Source: DATKMK01 sp035541895 (GTDB taxonomy: Bacteria > Desulfobacterota > Binatia > HRBIN30 > JACQVA1). Taken from it: 64,000 bases of DNA. Below the pieces are notes generated by a model. That model saw only the letters and a program-made list of their open reading frames with translations, was not told the origin of the DNA and did not search any database. The DNA lies in assembly GCA_035541895.1 (NCBI GenBank), contig DATKMK010000045.1, positions 1-64,000 on the forward strand. The letters run 5' to 3'. Below are positions 50,866 through 60,800 of the stretch, in pieces. Position 1 is the stretch's first letter. Every line of letters begins with the position of its first letter. Both the position numbers and the translations under genes were made by a program.

Positions 50866-52041
50866 TCAGCTCGCCTGCTTCAGCTTCTGTTCTTGTTCCT
50901 CTGCATGTTTGGAGATTTCGGTCATGATCGCCTGCATGGCGGTGCCGATGAACTGCGGGCGGTTGTCGGCCGCCCAATCGCGCGACCGCACCGTGCCCTC
51001 GCAGGCATTTTGGAAGTGCGGCATCACGTAGCGTGCGATCAGCTCATAGCTCTTGCGCGTCGCTTCGCGGTCGGCCCACTCATGCGCCATCTGCAGGAAG
51101 CATCCGAACCCGCCTGACTGCTGCCGCAGCCGTTCGATCTGTGCGATCGCATCCTCGGGCGTGCCGATCACCGCCAGCCCGCTGGAGTTCATGGCGTCAA
51201 CCGCGTCGTCGATCGATCCCTCCGGCGCCAGCGGCAGCGCGGCGACCCGACGGAAGTAATCGAGCCATTTCTCAAGACCGAAGCGGACATTGAAGCGGGC
51301 TTGCTCGCGGGTCGCGGCAATATGCATCGGCCCGACCAAGCGCCAGCGGTTGCGGTCCACCGTCTGCCCATATTCGGCTGCCTTCGTCTCACAGATCTCC
51401 CAATTGCTGGCGAGCGCATTGAAACCGCCGGTGGTGGTCGCACCGATCGAGAGCAAACTCAGCCCGTATTTTCCCGCCGCGCGCGCGCCGGCGGGCGACA
51501 CCTGCGAGGCCACCGCGATCTCGATGTGCGGCTGGGTGAACGACCGAAGTTGCAACCGCGCATCGCGCAATTTGAACCAATCCGTCTCCATGGTCACCGA
51601 TTCGCCGCGCAACAGCGGCACCAACGCCGCCAGCGCTTCGTCCATCATCTCACGCTGGCGCATCACGTCGATGCCCATCATGAACGCGTCGGACGGCAGC
51701 GCCCCCGGCCCGACACCGAACATCGCCCTGCCGCGCATTTGATGATCGAGCTGCATGATCCGATCGGCGAGCATCAGCGGATGGTGATACGGCACCGACG
51801 ATACCCCGGTGCCTAATCGAATGCGGCGCGTCCGCTCCGCTGCCGCCGCGATGAACACCTCGGGTGACGCGATGATCTCGTACCCGGCGGAGTGATGTTC
51901 GCCGATCCAGGCTTCATCGTAGCCGAGGTGATCCAGCCACTCGACGAGCTCGAAGTCGCGTTGAAGCGACAGGGTCGGATTCTCGTCGATCGGGTGAAAC
52001 GGGGCCAGAAAGATGCCGAAGTCGAGTCGTTGGACGGACAT
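50866..52041 (-). CDS. LLM-class flavin-dependent monooxygenase
   Basis: A 391-residue bacterial luciferase-fold enzyme that uses reduced flavin and oxygen to oxidise small organic compounds. It opens with LDFGIFLAPFHPIDENPTLSLQRD and has WIGEHHSAGYE, RIRLGTGVSSVPYHHPL and GRAMFGVGPGALPSD, all family marks. The start ATG is at 52041 with GGAGAG upstream. The substrate cannot be told, and no flavin reductase gene is adjacent. The gene is divergent from the beta-CASP gene. Confidence 0.9.
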   Translation of the reverse strand: MSVQRLDFGIFLAPFHPIDENPTLSLQRDFELVEWLDHLGYDEAWIGEHHSAGYEIIASPEVFIAAAAERTRRIRLGTGVSSVPYHHPLMLADRIMQLDHQMRGRAMFGVGPGALPSDAFMMGIDVMRQREMMDEALAALVPLLRGESVTMETDWFKLRDARLQLRSFTQPHIEIAVASQVSPAGARAAGKYGLSLLSIGATTTGGFNALASNWEICETKAAEYGQTVDRNRWRLVGPMHIAATREQARFNVRFGLEKWLDYFRRVAALPLAPEGSIDDAVDAMNSSGLAVIGTPEDAIAQIERLRQQSGGFGCFLQMAHEWADREATRKSYELIARYVMPHFQNACEGTVRSRDWAADNRPQFIGTAMQAIMTEISKHAEEQEQKLKQAS

Positions 52042-52195
52042 GCTGGGCTCTCCGAAGTGGACTTGGTCTCGTCGGAACTCTGCGGCGTTCAGTCGCGACC
52101 GTGGTCTTGTATCGGCCCGTCATCGCTGACGCAAGCACACCGGGCTTCCCGTCGCGCCGCGGTGGATGCTACGGTGCGCGCATGCTAGCGTGGCT

Positions 52196-53587
52196 ATGCG
52201 GCTGACCTTCCACGGCGCGGCCGGCGGGGTGACGGGCTCGTGCTACTTGCTCGAAACCGACCGCGCCCGCGTCGCGGTGGATTTCGGCTTGTATCAAGGC
52301 GGGCCTGCCGCCGAAGCGCGCAATCGGCGCCCGCCGCCGTTCGATTGCTCTCAGCTCGACGCCGTTGTTCTGTCGCACGCGCACCTCGATCACTCCGGAC
52401 GCCTTCCGTTGTTGCTGCGTGCCCCGTTCCACGGACCGATCTTCGCCACGGCCGCCACGGCCGACCTGTGCAGCATTCTGCTACCCGATGCCGCCCACCT
52501 GCAGGAGCAGGACGCCCTTCGTTACAGTCGCAAGCGCCAACGTCGCGGGAAGCTGCCGATTCAACCACTCTATACCGGAGCGGATGTCGCACGGGTGCAG
52601 GAGCGTCTCGTAGGTGTCGCGTACGATTCCGCGCGCGAGATCGCGCCGGGCATCGTCCTGCGGCTGCTCGACGCGGGACACATTCTCGGCTCGGCCATCG
52701 TCGAAATGCAGATCGCCGAGAGGGGTCGTACCCGCACCGTGGTCTTCTCCGGAGACCTCGGCAACGCGGGCACGCCGCTGTTGCGCGACCCGGCGGTGCT
52801 GACGCATGCCGATGTGGTGGTGCTCGAATCGACCTACGGTGATCGCGATCATCGTCCGCTGGCCGAGACCGTCGAGGAGTTGGCCGGCATCCTCGCCCAT
52901 GCCGGGCGCAGTGGCAGCAAGGTGTTGATTCCGGCGTTCGCCGTGGGACGCAGTCAAGACATCATCTATCACCTCGGCCAGCTCTGTCGGTCCGGACGGC
53001 TGCCGCGGTTGCCGGTTTACGTCGATAGTCCGATGGCGATTGCGACCACGGAACTCTACGCGCGCCACCGCGAGCTGTTCGACGCGGAGACCCGCGCGCT
53101 CATCGAGAGCGGCAACGCGCCGCTCGACTTCCCCGGCTTGCGCTTCGCCCGTACCGCGCAGGAATCGCAAGCCCTCAACGCCGTTGAAGGCTGTGTGGTG
53201 ATCCTGTCGGCGTCGGGCATGTGCACGGGTGGGCGCATTCTGCATCATCTGAAGCACAACGTGTGGCGACCGGACGTGCACATCGTCATCGTTGGCTTTC
53301 AAGCCATCGGCACGCCGGGACGCGCGCTGGTCGACGGAGCGCGTACGATCAGTCTCATGGGCGAGCGACTGGCCGTCCGCGCGCAGGTTCACACCCTCGG
53401 CGGGTTCTCAGCGCACGCGGGCCAGTCGCAACTCGTGGCGTGGGCAGCCAACTTCCGCTCGCCCCGGCCGCGCGTGTTCCTCACTCACGGCGAGCCGCGT
53501 GCGCGCAACGCCTTGCGCGCACGCATCGAAGGCGATCTCGGCATCACCGCCGAGTGTCCCGAACACGGTACCGTCGCCACGCTGTGA
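52196..53587 (+). CDS. Beta-CASP metallo-beta-lactamase-fold RNase-like protein
   Basis: A 463-residue protein. The MBL part has HAHLDHSGRLP (residues about 60-70), DAGHILGSA and FSGDLG. The beta-CASP part contains PAFAVGRSQDIIYHL and SASGMCTGGRILHHL. The last His is in HGEPRARNAL. This is the mRNA 3'-end-processing exonuclease-like family (CPSF73/YsxM relatives), probably an RNA-degrading enzyme. The start is the ATG at 52196. The crotonase gene begins 25 bp downstream. Confidence 0.9.
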   Translation: MRLTFHGAAGGVTGSCYLLETDRARVAVDFGLYQGGPAAEARNRRPPPFDCSQLDAVVLSHAHLDHSGRLPLLLRAPFHGPIFATAATADLCSILLPDAAHLQEQDALRYSRKRQRRGKLPIQPLYTGADVARVQERLVGVAYDSAREIAPGIVLRLLDAGHILGSAIVEMQIAERGRTRTVVFSGDLGNAGTPLLRDPAVLTHADVVVLESTYGDRDHRPLAETVEELAGILAHAGRSGSKVLIPAFAVGRSQDIIYHLGQLCRSGRLPRLPVYVDSPMAIATTELYARHRELFDAETRALIESGNAPLDFPGLRFARTAQESQALNAVEGCVVILSASGMCTGGRILHHLKHNVWRPDVHIVIVGFQAIGTPGRALVDGARTISLMGERLAVRAQVHTLGGFSAHAGQSQLVAWAANFRSPRPRVFLTHGEPRARNALRARIEGDLGITAECPEHGTVATL

Positions 53588-53612
53588 AGAACGACCCCTG
53601 ACGGAGGCAGCT

Positions 53613-54407
53613 ATGGCTCTCTGGACAACTGCGGTCACCGACGGCGTCGCCGTCGCGACCTATCGGCATCCGCCGATGAATTACTTCTGCGCCGAAGGCA
53701 CGCGCGAGTTGAGTGATCTCATAGAAGTCTGGCGCGATCCGGCGATTCGCGCGGTCGTGCTGACCGGGGGCATCGAAGGAAAGTTCATCACGCATTACAG
53801 CGTCGAGGAACTGCTGGCGCTGGCGCGCGATCGCGAGATGTTACGTGCGCTCGGCGCCAACGTGACCGCCGGCTATCATGTGCTGCTCCAGCGCCTGCGC
53901 GATCTGCCCAAGGCGGTCGTCGTCGCGATGAACGGCGATACGATGGGCGGCGGGTTCGAATTGTCGCTGGCGTGCGACATTCGCATTGCCCAACGCGGCG
54001 ATCATCGCTTCGGCCTGCCGGAGACGCGACTCGGCATCTTGCCCGGCGGCAGCGGCACGCAGCGGTTGTCGCGTCTGATTGGGGCTGGTCGCGCCATCGA
54101 GTTCATCCTGCGCGGGCGCGTCGTCACGCCCGAGGTCGCGCTGCAACTCGGCTTGGTGCACGAGGTCGTCGACGATGCCGCGAACCGTGCGCGAGCACTC
54201 GGCACCGAGTTGGCCGCGCTGCCGCCGGTAGGCATCGCGCAAGCGAAACGGGCGATCTACGACGGCAGTGACGCGACGCTCGCCACCGGACTGGAAATCG
54301 AAGGCGCGGCCTTTCTCGAAAGCATGCTCAGCGACGACGCCGTGCGCGCGATGCAAGCCTACGTCGACTTGCCACTCGAAGAGCGCCGGCGCCGGCTGGA
54401 ACAATGA
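53613..54407 (+). CDS. Enoyl-CoA hydratase/isomerase family protein
   Basis: A 264-residue crotonase. The oxyanion-hole segments are GGIEGKFITHYSVEELL and MNGDTMGGGFELSLACDIRIA. A catalytic-type Glu is in GLPETRLGILPGGSGTQRL. It probably hydrates or isomerises an acyl-CoA. The start ATG at 53613 follows ACGGAGG; the long in-frame reading from 53292 is a shadow of the preceding gene. No other beta-oxidation gene is adjacent. Confidence 0.9.
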   Translation: MALWTTAVTDGVAVATYRHPPMNYFCAEGTRELSDLIEVWRDPAIRAVVLTGGIEGKFITHYSVEELLALARDREMLRALGANVTAGYHVLLQRLRDLPKAVVVAMNGDTMGGGFELSLACDIRIAQRGDHRFGLPETRLGILPGGSGTQRLSRLIGAGRAIEFILRGRVVTPEVALQLGLVHEVVDDAANRARALGTELAALPPVGIAQAKRAIYDGSDATLATGLEIEGAAFLESMLSDDAVRAMQAYVDLPLEERRRRLEQ

Positions 54408-54426
54408 GCCGCGCCGCGCGCAACCA

Positions 54427-54442
54427 GAGGCCAATCGGTCTC
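54427..54442. terminator. Short hairpin between convergent crotonase and dockerin-protein genes
   Basis: GAGGCC-AATC-GGTCTC forms a 6-bp stem with one G-U pair, immediately before the stop codon of the minus-strand gene. It is a weak candidate terminator. Confidence 0.35.
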
Positions 54443-54443
54443 G

Positions 54444-55139
54444 CTAGAGCAAGTCGACTGCCGCAACCAGGTGGGCGGCGTTCACCAGCGTGTCCCCGTT
54501 GACGTCTGCCGCGCCGCCCGCGTAGCCGCGATATACGAGCGATTCGAGGAATGTCAGGTCATCGCCGTCGATCACCTCGTCGCTGTTCGTGTCGCCCCGC
54601 CTGATGTCGCCGGGCTCGACAACGATCAGACCATCACCGCTGATCACCGCAAGCACCGCCGCGCTGGGATCGAGCGCTCGAGGGTCACCAATCCTCACGG
54701 GATACTCGCCCTCACGCGTCGTCGGGAACATCTGCACACCACAGCGATACAGAAAACCATCGGGAATCGGCTTGGCATTTTCGTTGGGCACCAGTTGAAC
54801 GCGGATCGTGGTCGACCCTTCGTCCTGTCCAACCAAACTGATCAGCGACGATTTGCCGATGTTGGTATTGGCCGAACAGTTGCCTGCCAGCCGGAACGCG
54901 CTGGAAATCGCGACGGTGTTGGACATCTCGACCACGCTTGCACCATTGGTGGTCAACGTCGCCTCGATGCGGACCAGTCCAGCTTGCTGGCCGGCGACGT
55001 GATCGAGCTGGATGTGCGCGATGCCGTTGGGCGCGGGTTCTTCGGCGGCGTAGGTCGCCCCCCGCCCGATCGCAAGCAGCCCGACGACACCAAGCACGAA
55101 GCGCCACGTCGAAGACAGCCTACAAAGCGTCGACCTCAT
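54444..55139 (-). CDS. Exported protein with C-terminal dockerin-like repeats
   Basis: A 231-residue protein. A signal peptide (residues 1-32) is followed by a beta-rich domain of about 130 residues and a pair of EF-hand-like duplicated segments: GDTNSDEVIDGDDLTFLESL and ADVNGDTLVNAAHLVAAVDLL. These are type I dockerin-like calcium repeats; no cohesin or cellulosome gene is in view, so they may stabilise a surface protein. The ligand-binding role of the N-terminal domain is unknown. Confidence 0.82.
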   Translation of the reverse strand: MRSTLCRLSSTWRFVLGVVGLLAIGRGATYAAEEPAPNGIAHIQLDHVAGQQAGLVRIEATLTTNGASVVEMSNTVAISSAFRLAGNCSANTNIGKSSLISLVGQDEGSTTIRVQLVPNENAKPIPDGFLYRCGVQMFPTTREGEYPVRIGDPRALDPSAAVLAVISGDGLIVVEPGDIRRGDTNSDEVIDGDDLTFLESLVYRGYAGGAADVNGDTLVNAAHLVAAVDLL

Positions 55140-55239
55140 ACGCGGGACCTACCCCACCCGCCAGCACTTGTCACCGATCGCGTGCTCCGCACCGCATCTC
55201 GCCCCGACAGCGTCGCGCGCGGATTGATCCGCCGCGCTC

Positions 55240-56619
55240 TCACGCCTCAACTGCGTCCTGCGAGAAACGCAGCACATAGGCCGGCCCCGAAGGCAGGTCG
55301 CCGGGGAGAGTGATTGCGACGCCAGCATCGCGCGGCTGCCAGCGCAGGGCCGCCCCATAGCCGAGCAAGCGAACCTCCATCGACGATTCGAACGACAGGT
55401 CGTTGAACACAACTTCATCGGAACCGCGGGGCTGCGCGAGCACGATGGCGTAGAGATAGCCGCCGCGCTTCGTAAAGCGGACGGCGGCATCCTCAGCCGT
55501 ACGACCGTCAGGTCGGCGCCACGGCCGCGTACCGTAGATCGCCTCGCCGTTGCGGCGCAGCCACTCGCCGACCGCGAGCAGGCGCGATGCTTGCGCCCAC
55601 GGCACGATTCCATTCGCCGTCGGTCCGACGTTGAGCAAGAGATTGCCGTTCTTGCTGGCGACGTCGGCGATCATGTGCACGATCTCCTCGGCGCTCAGCA
55701 GGCAGTCTTCGGGTTCGGCGCGATTGAATCCGAACGAGCCACCGATGCCACGGGTCGACTCCCACTTCTTGTCGATGATGCGATCCAGTACGGCGTACTC
55801 TGGCGTGACGAAATCACAGTGCTGGCCGCCCTCACCCGCCCCGAGCTGGAAGCGATTGTTCACCACGCCGTCGGGCGTGCGGTTGTAGTAGTCGGCGAAC
55901 AGCCGCGCGGCATCGGCCTTCTCGGGATAGCCGATGTCGTTCCACAACACCTCCGGCTCATAGCGTTCGATCAGCTCGCGCCAATGGGCATCGGCGTACC
56001 CTGCATAGTTCTCGCTTTGCGGGATCGACGAGAGAAACGTCTCGAGGTTGTGAATCGGCAGCCCGTGAAAGGTCCAATCGATGCCGCCCGAATAGTAAAG
56101 TCCCATGCGCAGACCGCGCGCCCGCACCGCGCGCGTCAGCTCGCCGACGAAATCGCGCTCGGCCTGCCACCCGCGACGGTGCGGGTTGGGATGCGCGCTT
56201 GGCCACAGCAGCACGCCGTCATGATGCTTGGTGACGAACACCACGTAGCGCGCCCCCGCGCGAGCGAACAGGTCGGCCCACGCATCGAGATCGCAGCCAC
56301 GCGCGAGCTGCATGAATTGCGGAACAAAGTTGTCGTACGGATAGTCGGCGCCGTAGGTCTCGCGATGATGCCGCTGCGCCGGGCTGCCGTCGATGTTGAT
56401 CGAGTTCCAATACCACTCAGCGTAGGGTGTGTTTTTGAACATCCACGCCACCTGCTCGGCATTGCCGAGATCGACTTCCCCGATGCCCTGCTTGTTCGGC
56501 GGCGCAAACGCCGGGATCGACGAGACGGTCCAGTGGACGAAGATCCCGAACTTGGCATCGTGAAACCAATCGGGGAGTGGATGGGTGCCGAGAGATTCGA
56601 GTGTCGGCTGATAGCGCAT
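55240..56619 (-). CDS. Alpha-L-fucosidase (GH29)
   Basis: A 459-residue glycoside hydrolase that removes fucose. It has WFHDAKFGIFVHWTVSSIPAF, HHDGVLLWPS and the probable nucleophile D228 in EVLWNDIGYP. NGNLLLNVGPTANG is typical of the family. The C-terminal beta-sandwich is complete. No signal peptide is visible, so it may act in the cytoplasm. It starts 5 bp after the stop of the substrate-binding protein gene; the ATG at 56619 is clear. Confidence 0.93.
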   Translation of the reverse strand: MRYQPTLESLGTHPLPDWFHDAKFGIFVHWTVSSIPAFAPPNKQGIGEVDLGNAEQVAWMFKNTPYAEWYWNSINIDGSPAQRHHRETYGADYPYDNFVPQFMQLARGCDLDAWADLFARAGARYVVFVTKHHDGVLLWPSAHPNPHRRGWQAERDFVGELTRAVRARGLRMGLYYSGGIDWTFHGLPIHNLETFLSSIPQSENYAGYADAHWRELIERYEPEVLWNDIGYPEKADAARLFADYYNRTPDGVVNNRFQLGAGEGGQHCDFVTPEYAVLDRIIDKKWESTRGIGGSFGFNRAEPEDCLLSAEEIVHMIADVASKNGNLLLNVGPTANGIVPWAQASRLLAVGEWLRRNGEAIYGTRPWRRPDGRTAEDAAVRFTKRGGYLYAIVLAQPRGSDEVVFNDLSFESSMEVRLLGYGAALRWQPRDAGVAITLPGDLPSGPAYVLRFSQDAVEA

Positions 56620-56624
56620 CGCGA

Positions 56625-57734
56625 TCACGAGTGCGCATCCGGCGCCGGCTCGAACAGACCCTCGAAGATCAACTTGCCCGCTTCGATTTTGCCGTAGAGC
56701 AGCCAGTCGCCTTTGAACATCTTGTGATCGTACGGACTGCACGCGATGTGAGTGCGCGGGCCGCCGGTTGCCGACGGCATGAAGCGGATACGTTCGAGTC
56801 CGTCCTTGACGCCAGGGCCCGTGAGCAGCGGCGCGCGGTGGAGTGCTTCCGCCATCACGCGCGCGGTGTCGTATGCCAGTAGCGGGATGGCGTTGGGCCA
56901 CATCGGCGGCGGTGTGCCGTAGCGCCGCTCGAAGTTGGCGCGGAAGCGCTCGACACGCGGGTTGTCGGGGCAGTATTGATCGATCCCCACCCACCCTTCG
57001 AAGTGCTCGAAGCCGACGAGGTAGAACATGAACGCGGTGGTCATGATGCGCGGTGGATTCCAGCCGATGGCTTCGAGCGCCGGGCGCACGAGGCCTTGCG
57101 CGAAGAGCATCCCGTAGCCCATGAAGGCAAGCGCGTCGCACTCGGCGCGCTGGAGGTTGTGCAGACCGCCAGCGAGATCCGGCGGACGTTGCAGGACGGT
57201 TTCGACCGCGCCGATGCTCAGGCCCAGTCGGCGGCATTCCTGTCGGAAGCAGCGGAAGTACTCTTCGCCATTGGGCGAGATCTCGTTCAACACCGCGATC
57301 CGCTGGTAGCCCTTGCGCTTAAGCCACGCCGCCATCAATGCAGCGTCACCGCCGCAATCGCCGTTGCCGAGCTGGAAACAATACTCGCCGCTGTAGCGTT
57401 CGGTGCCGCACCAGCTAATCAGCGGCACCTTCGCCTCGTTGGCGTACGGGGCGACGGCGATCGCGTTGTCCGAGCTGTACGCACCGGCGATGATCACGCA
57501 ACCTTGGTCGACCAGCCACCGGTAGCCGTCGACGGCGTTCTTCGCCGACCCGTTCGGCAAGCCGTTCTCGGCATGGATGACGTGCTCGACCTGGCGCGGC
57601 AACACACCCTGTTCGAGCGCTTCATCGAAGGCCATGCGGTGAATCTTGTCGTAGCCCCCGTCCTCGCCATCGAGGCACGCGCCCAACCATCCCACCTTTA
57701 CCGGATCGAACACACTGCGCGACCGTTGCGCCAT
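56625..57734 (-). CDS. ABC-type substrate-binding-like protein (Leu/Ile/Val type) without signal peptide
   Basis: A 369-residue Peripla_BP_6-fold protein (VKVGWLGACLDGEDGG at the start, then INAYSSDN-like ligand loops, FMFYLVGFEHFEGWVGIDQYCPDNP). It has no signal peptide or lipobox after MAQRSRSVFDP, which is unusual: it may be a cytoplasmic ligand sensor or enzyme regulator. No permease or ATPase gene is adjacent. It is 5 bp upstream of the fucosidase, so both are probably cotranscribed. Confidence 0.82.
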   Translation of the reverse strand: MAQRSRSVFDPVKVGWLGACLDGEDGGYDKIHRMAFDEALEQGVLPRQVEHVIHAENGLPNGSAKNAVDGYRWLVDQGCVIIAGAYSSDNAIAVAPYANEAKVPLISWCGTERYSGEYCFQLGNGDCGGDAALMAAWLKRKGYQRIAVLNEISPNGEEYFRCFRQECRRLGLSIGAVETVLQRPPDLAGGLHNLQRAECDALAFMGYGMLFAQGLVRPALEAIGWNPPRIMTTAFMFYLVGFEHFEGWVGIDQYCPDNPRVERFRANFERRYGTPPPMWPNAIPLLAYDTARVMAEALHRAPLLTGPGVKDGLERIRFMPSATGGPRTHIACSPYDHKMFKGDWLLYGKIEAGKLIFEGLFEPAPDAHS

Positions 57735-57823
57735 AGGCGCGCTTCCTAACACCCAACCCGTAGCGCCGTCCACCGTCGCGGAAGAGCGCCTTCGGTGGCG
57801 CGCAGTCTGCGCGTATCCGCGGA

Positions 57824-60800
57824 CTACGATGTCCCGAACCCAAGGCCGATCAGGACGGGGCGCGAGAAGATCCCGAAGAGGACGGCGACCAAGACGAAGG
57901 CGACCAGCAGCATAAAGTACCCCGTCTGAATCATCCGGTTGTGACGAATGACACCGACGCCACCGACGACGGCAGTGACTACAAACGAGCCGCCGACCAA
58001 CCACAGCGGCACTACCGCGCGCGAGAGCATACTGCCGCCGATGAGCCCCACGGCGCTGAATAGCGCACCCCACTTGCACCGCGACGCCTGGCGCGTAAGG
58101 CGCAAACGCGCGGGGATCTCGCTGGTCGCGTCGAGCACGGCATACGTGCGGAGGTTTTCCAACACGTCGAAGAACGCCGCTGCGGTCGCAGCGATTGCCG
58201 CCGCACCGCCCAGCCAGACGCCGATGGGGCTCAGCCCCACGCACAAGCCACTCAACGCGACGAGGAGTGCCCAGTAGGACGCAATCACGACAAAATCCAG
58301 GTCGGTTTGCGCCCGCCACGTGTCGCGGACGGGACCGTCGATGGGGCCAGCCATCTTGACCAGCTCCGGCTCGTCTGGTTCGCGCATAAGTTCGAGTGCG
58401 AGACCGGGCAGTTTGATGCCGTCCGGCAACCGCGGCCGGTGTGTCGCGCGGGCCCATCGCCACGTCGCCGCGAGAACCGCGCCGCTGATCGTGAACACCG
58501 ACGCAATTGCGCCCACGATCGCGACCATCAGTCCGGCATCCAAGTGGATGGCTTTTCCCTGCAACCCGACAGAAACGGCGTTGAGCCTGAGCGCTACATC
58601 GTAGGCGGCAGCGGCGACGATTCCCCCCGCGACCGCGGCGCCCAACCAGCGAAGCAGCAACGCGCGCCGGATCCGTCCTTGTAAGATGTCGGCGAGCAGG
58701 AATGTAACCAGGTGAAGAGCGAGGGTGGCGGCCAACGCGACGAGCCCAAAGCGTCGCACACCACGGCCGGCGAACACAAAGCCGCCACCGATGAGCAAAA
58801 GGTCGAACAAGTACGCGAGTTGAAGCCAGTAGCGAAACAGCAGCGTGGGCATGCGCCGCGGCACCGACACTTCAACCAGACCCCAGAGAATCTGACCGAT
58901 GCGGGTGATCCATGTTGCCGGGCCAGTGGGCAACTGCGCGCCCGTGCTGATTCCCTGCAGGATCTGGCCGACAACTGTGGTCGAGCGCGCCAGCTCGCGC
59001 ACCGAGGCTTCGGGATTAGGCGTGCGATCGATCGTGTCGGGAGCACCCCTCAAGTAGTCGCGGATCTGTGTGCCGTCGAGCGCAGCCCGCATCGTGGTCT
59101 GTACCTTGTCCTTCAAGCCGTCGCGCAGTTTCTCGGCGGCGTAGTTGCCCAGCGCCTTCGCGTTCGTGTCCGCACTCTCGGCATGCAGGACGGCTTCGGT
59201 GTAGACGCGCGAGAACTCACCGCGGTCGGCGGCGCCGAAGTGTTCGTCCAGAATCGCGACCTGCGCCTCCAAGACCAGCGCGTCGGTTTGGTCCGCGTGC
59301 GCCGTGCCGGCGAGCAGCGTCGTGATCAGGCGTTCGGCACCGTCAAGGCGGCCCCAGAGCAGGTCGTTCTGCCGCCACGAACGATCGAGGAAGGCGCCGA
59401 AGTGCATGAGCGCGAGGCCGGCGAGCTTGTGCCGGCCGCTCGCGCGCTCGTTCACGATCGAGGTGGCGTCCTCCGGGCTGACACGAATCACTTCGACGCT
59501 GTCGCGCTCGTCGCCGACGGCGGTGGCGTACAGTATCGGGAAGGAGATCAGGTCGTAGCGCTCGTAGGTAAAATAGTAGTGGCGCGCGACCTCGTGGGCC
59601 GCTCGCCCCTCGCCGTTGAGCAGCGCCTCACAGTCCACGCCGACCGCCTTGGTCACCTGGCTGATCGCGTCTCGCAAGGCTTCGGCCAGAGATACGACCG
59701 CCACTTGATGCGTGCGGACGAGGTCCGCGGCCTTGGCGAGGCGCGCCGCGTCCGTCGGCGCATTTAAGATGTCGTGCAGATCAGGGCGCTGCAGCGGAAA
59801 ACGCGTCACCTCATGGGTGAGGTTCTCCTCCGCCCCGCGGAGTTTCGCCAACTGCTGGCTCAACGCCCCGCGCAGCGTGGAAAGTTCGTCGCGGAACGAC
59901 TGCGGGCTTGGCCGCTCAGATGTGAATCTGCGGCCATCGGGGGTAACGGTCAGGGGGGAAGGTGTTCCCACCGTCACCGCAAAACTGCGCAACGCGGTCG
60001 AAGACCGCCGTGGTGATTCCTCCCGCGTACTGGTCTCTTCGATGTGCTGGTTGATGAGATCGATGCGGCGCAGTCGCTCGCGGGCCACATCGTCAAGCGC
60101 GGCGATGGCGTCCATCCGTTGCAGGACGAACTCCAGCCGCCGAATGCGGTACGGCAGATCGTAATCCATCAGGAAGCTGTTCTCCGTCGGCTGTGCTCCT
60201 TTCAACGGCGCGTAGCCCGCCTCGCGCCACGCGCGCATGAGATAACGGACCGCGATGAAGTCGTCCGACTCGAGATCAACATCGGCGGCCCGTGCGACGA
60301 GGCTCGCGAGCCATTCCGTGAGCGCCGACACCTTGAGGCGGTGATAGCCGCCGTAGGCGATGCCTTCGTCCTTGATCTTGTCCGCCAGATCGGTCTGCGC
60401 GAACTTCTCACCCTCCACCCGCTGGGTCGGCTCGCGCAGCGCGAGATCCGTCTCCATGCCGGAGAGGAAGCGCTCGACCCGTTCCAGCAGCCGGTTGCGC
60501 GCCAGGATCCGCTGCAGATCTTCCCGAATGGTCTCGTCATGGGCGAGCATGTCAAACGCGAGCACGTTCTGGATCGCATTCGGAGGTGTGAAGTTCTGGC
60601 CCTTGTCTTCGGGATGCTCCGGCGACGGCTCGACGTAGATCAGCTTGCGATCGACCGGCACCGACGCGCGATGCGTTCCGAGCATGTCGATGGCGTAGCT
60701 GAACGGCTTGTTATCGAGGTAGCCGCCGTCGGCGAACGGTCGCTTGACGTAGTGTTTCGGATCTTCGAAAAAGAACCTCGCCCACTCCGGACGGATTTCG

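Noticed and set aside
53292..53612. Upstream extension of the crotonase frame
   Set aside because: It is a shadow of the beta-CASP gene; ACGGAGG before the ATG at 53613 decides the start.
56620..57237. Upstream extension of the fucosidase frame
   Set aside because: It lies inside the substrate-binding protein gene in a different frame.
57735..58463. Upstream extension of the substrate-binding protein frame
   Set aside because: It overlaps the patatin gene C-terminus and has no homology-like text; the ATG at 57734 starts a normal domain.
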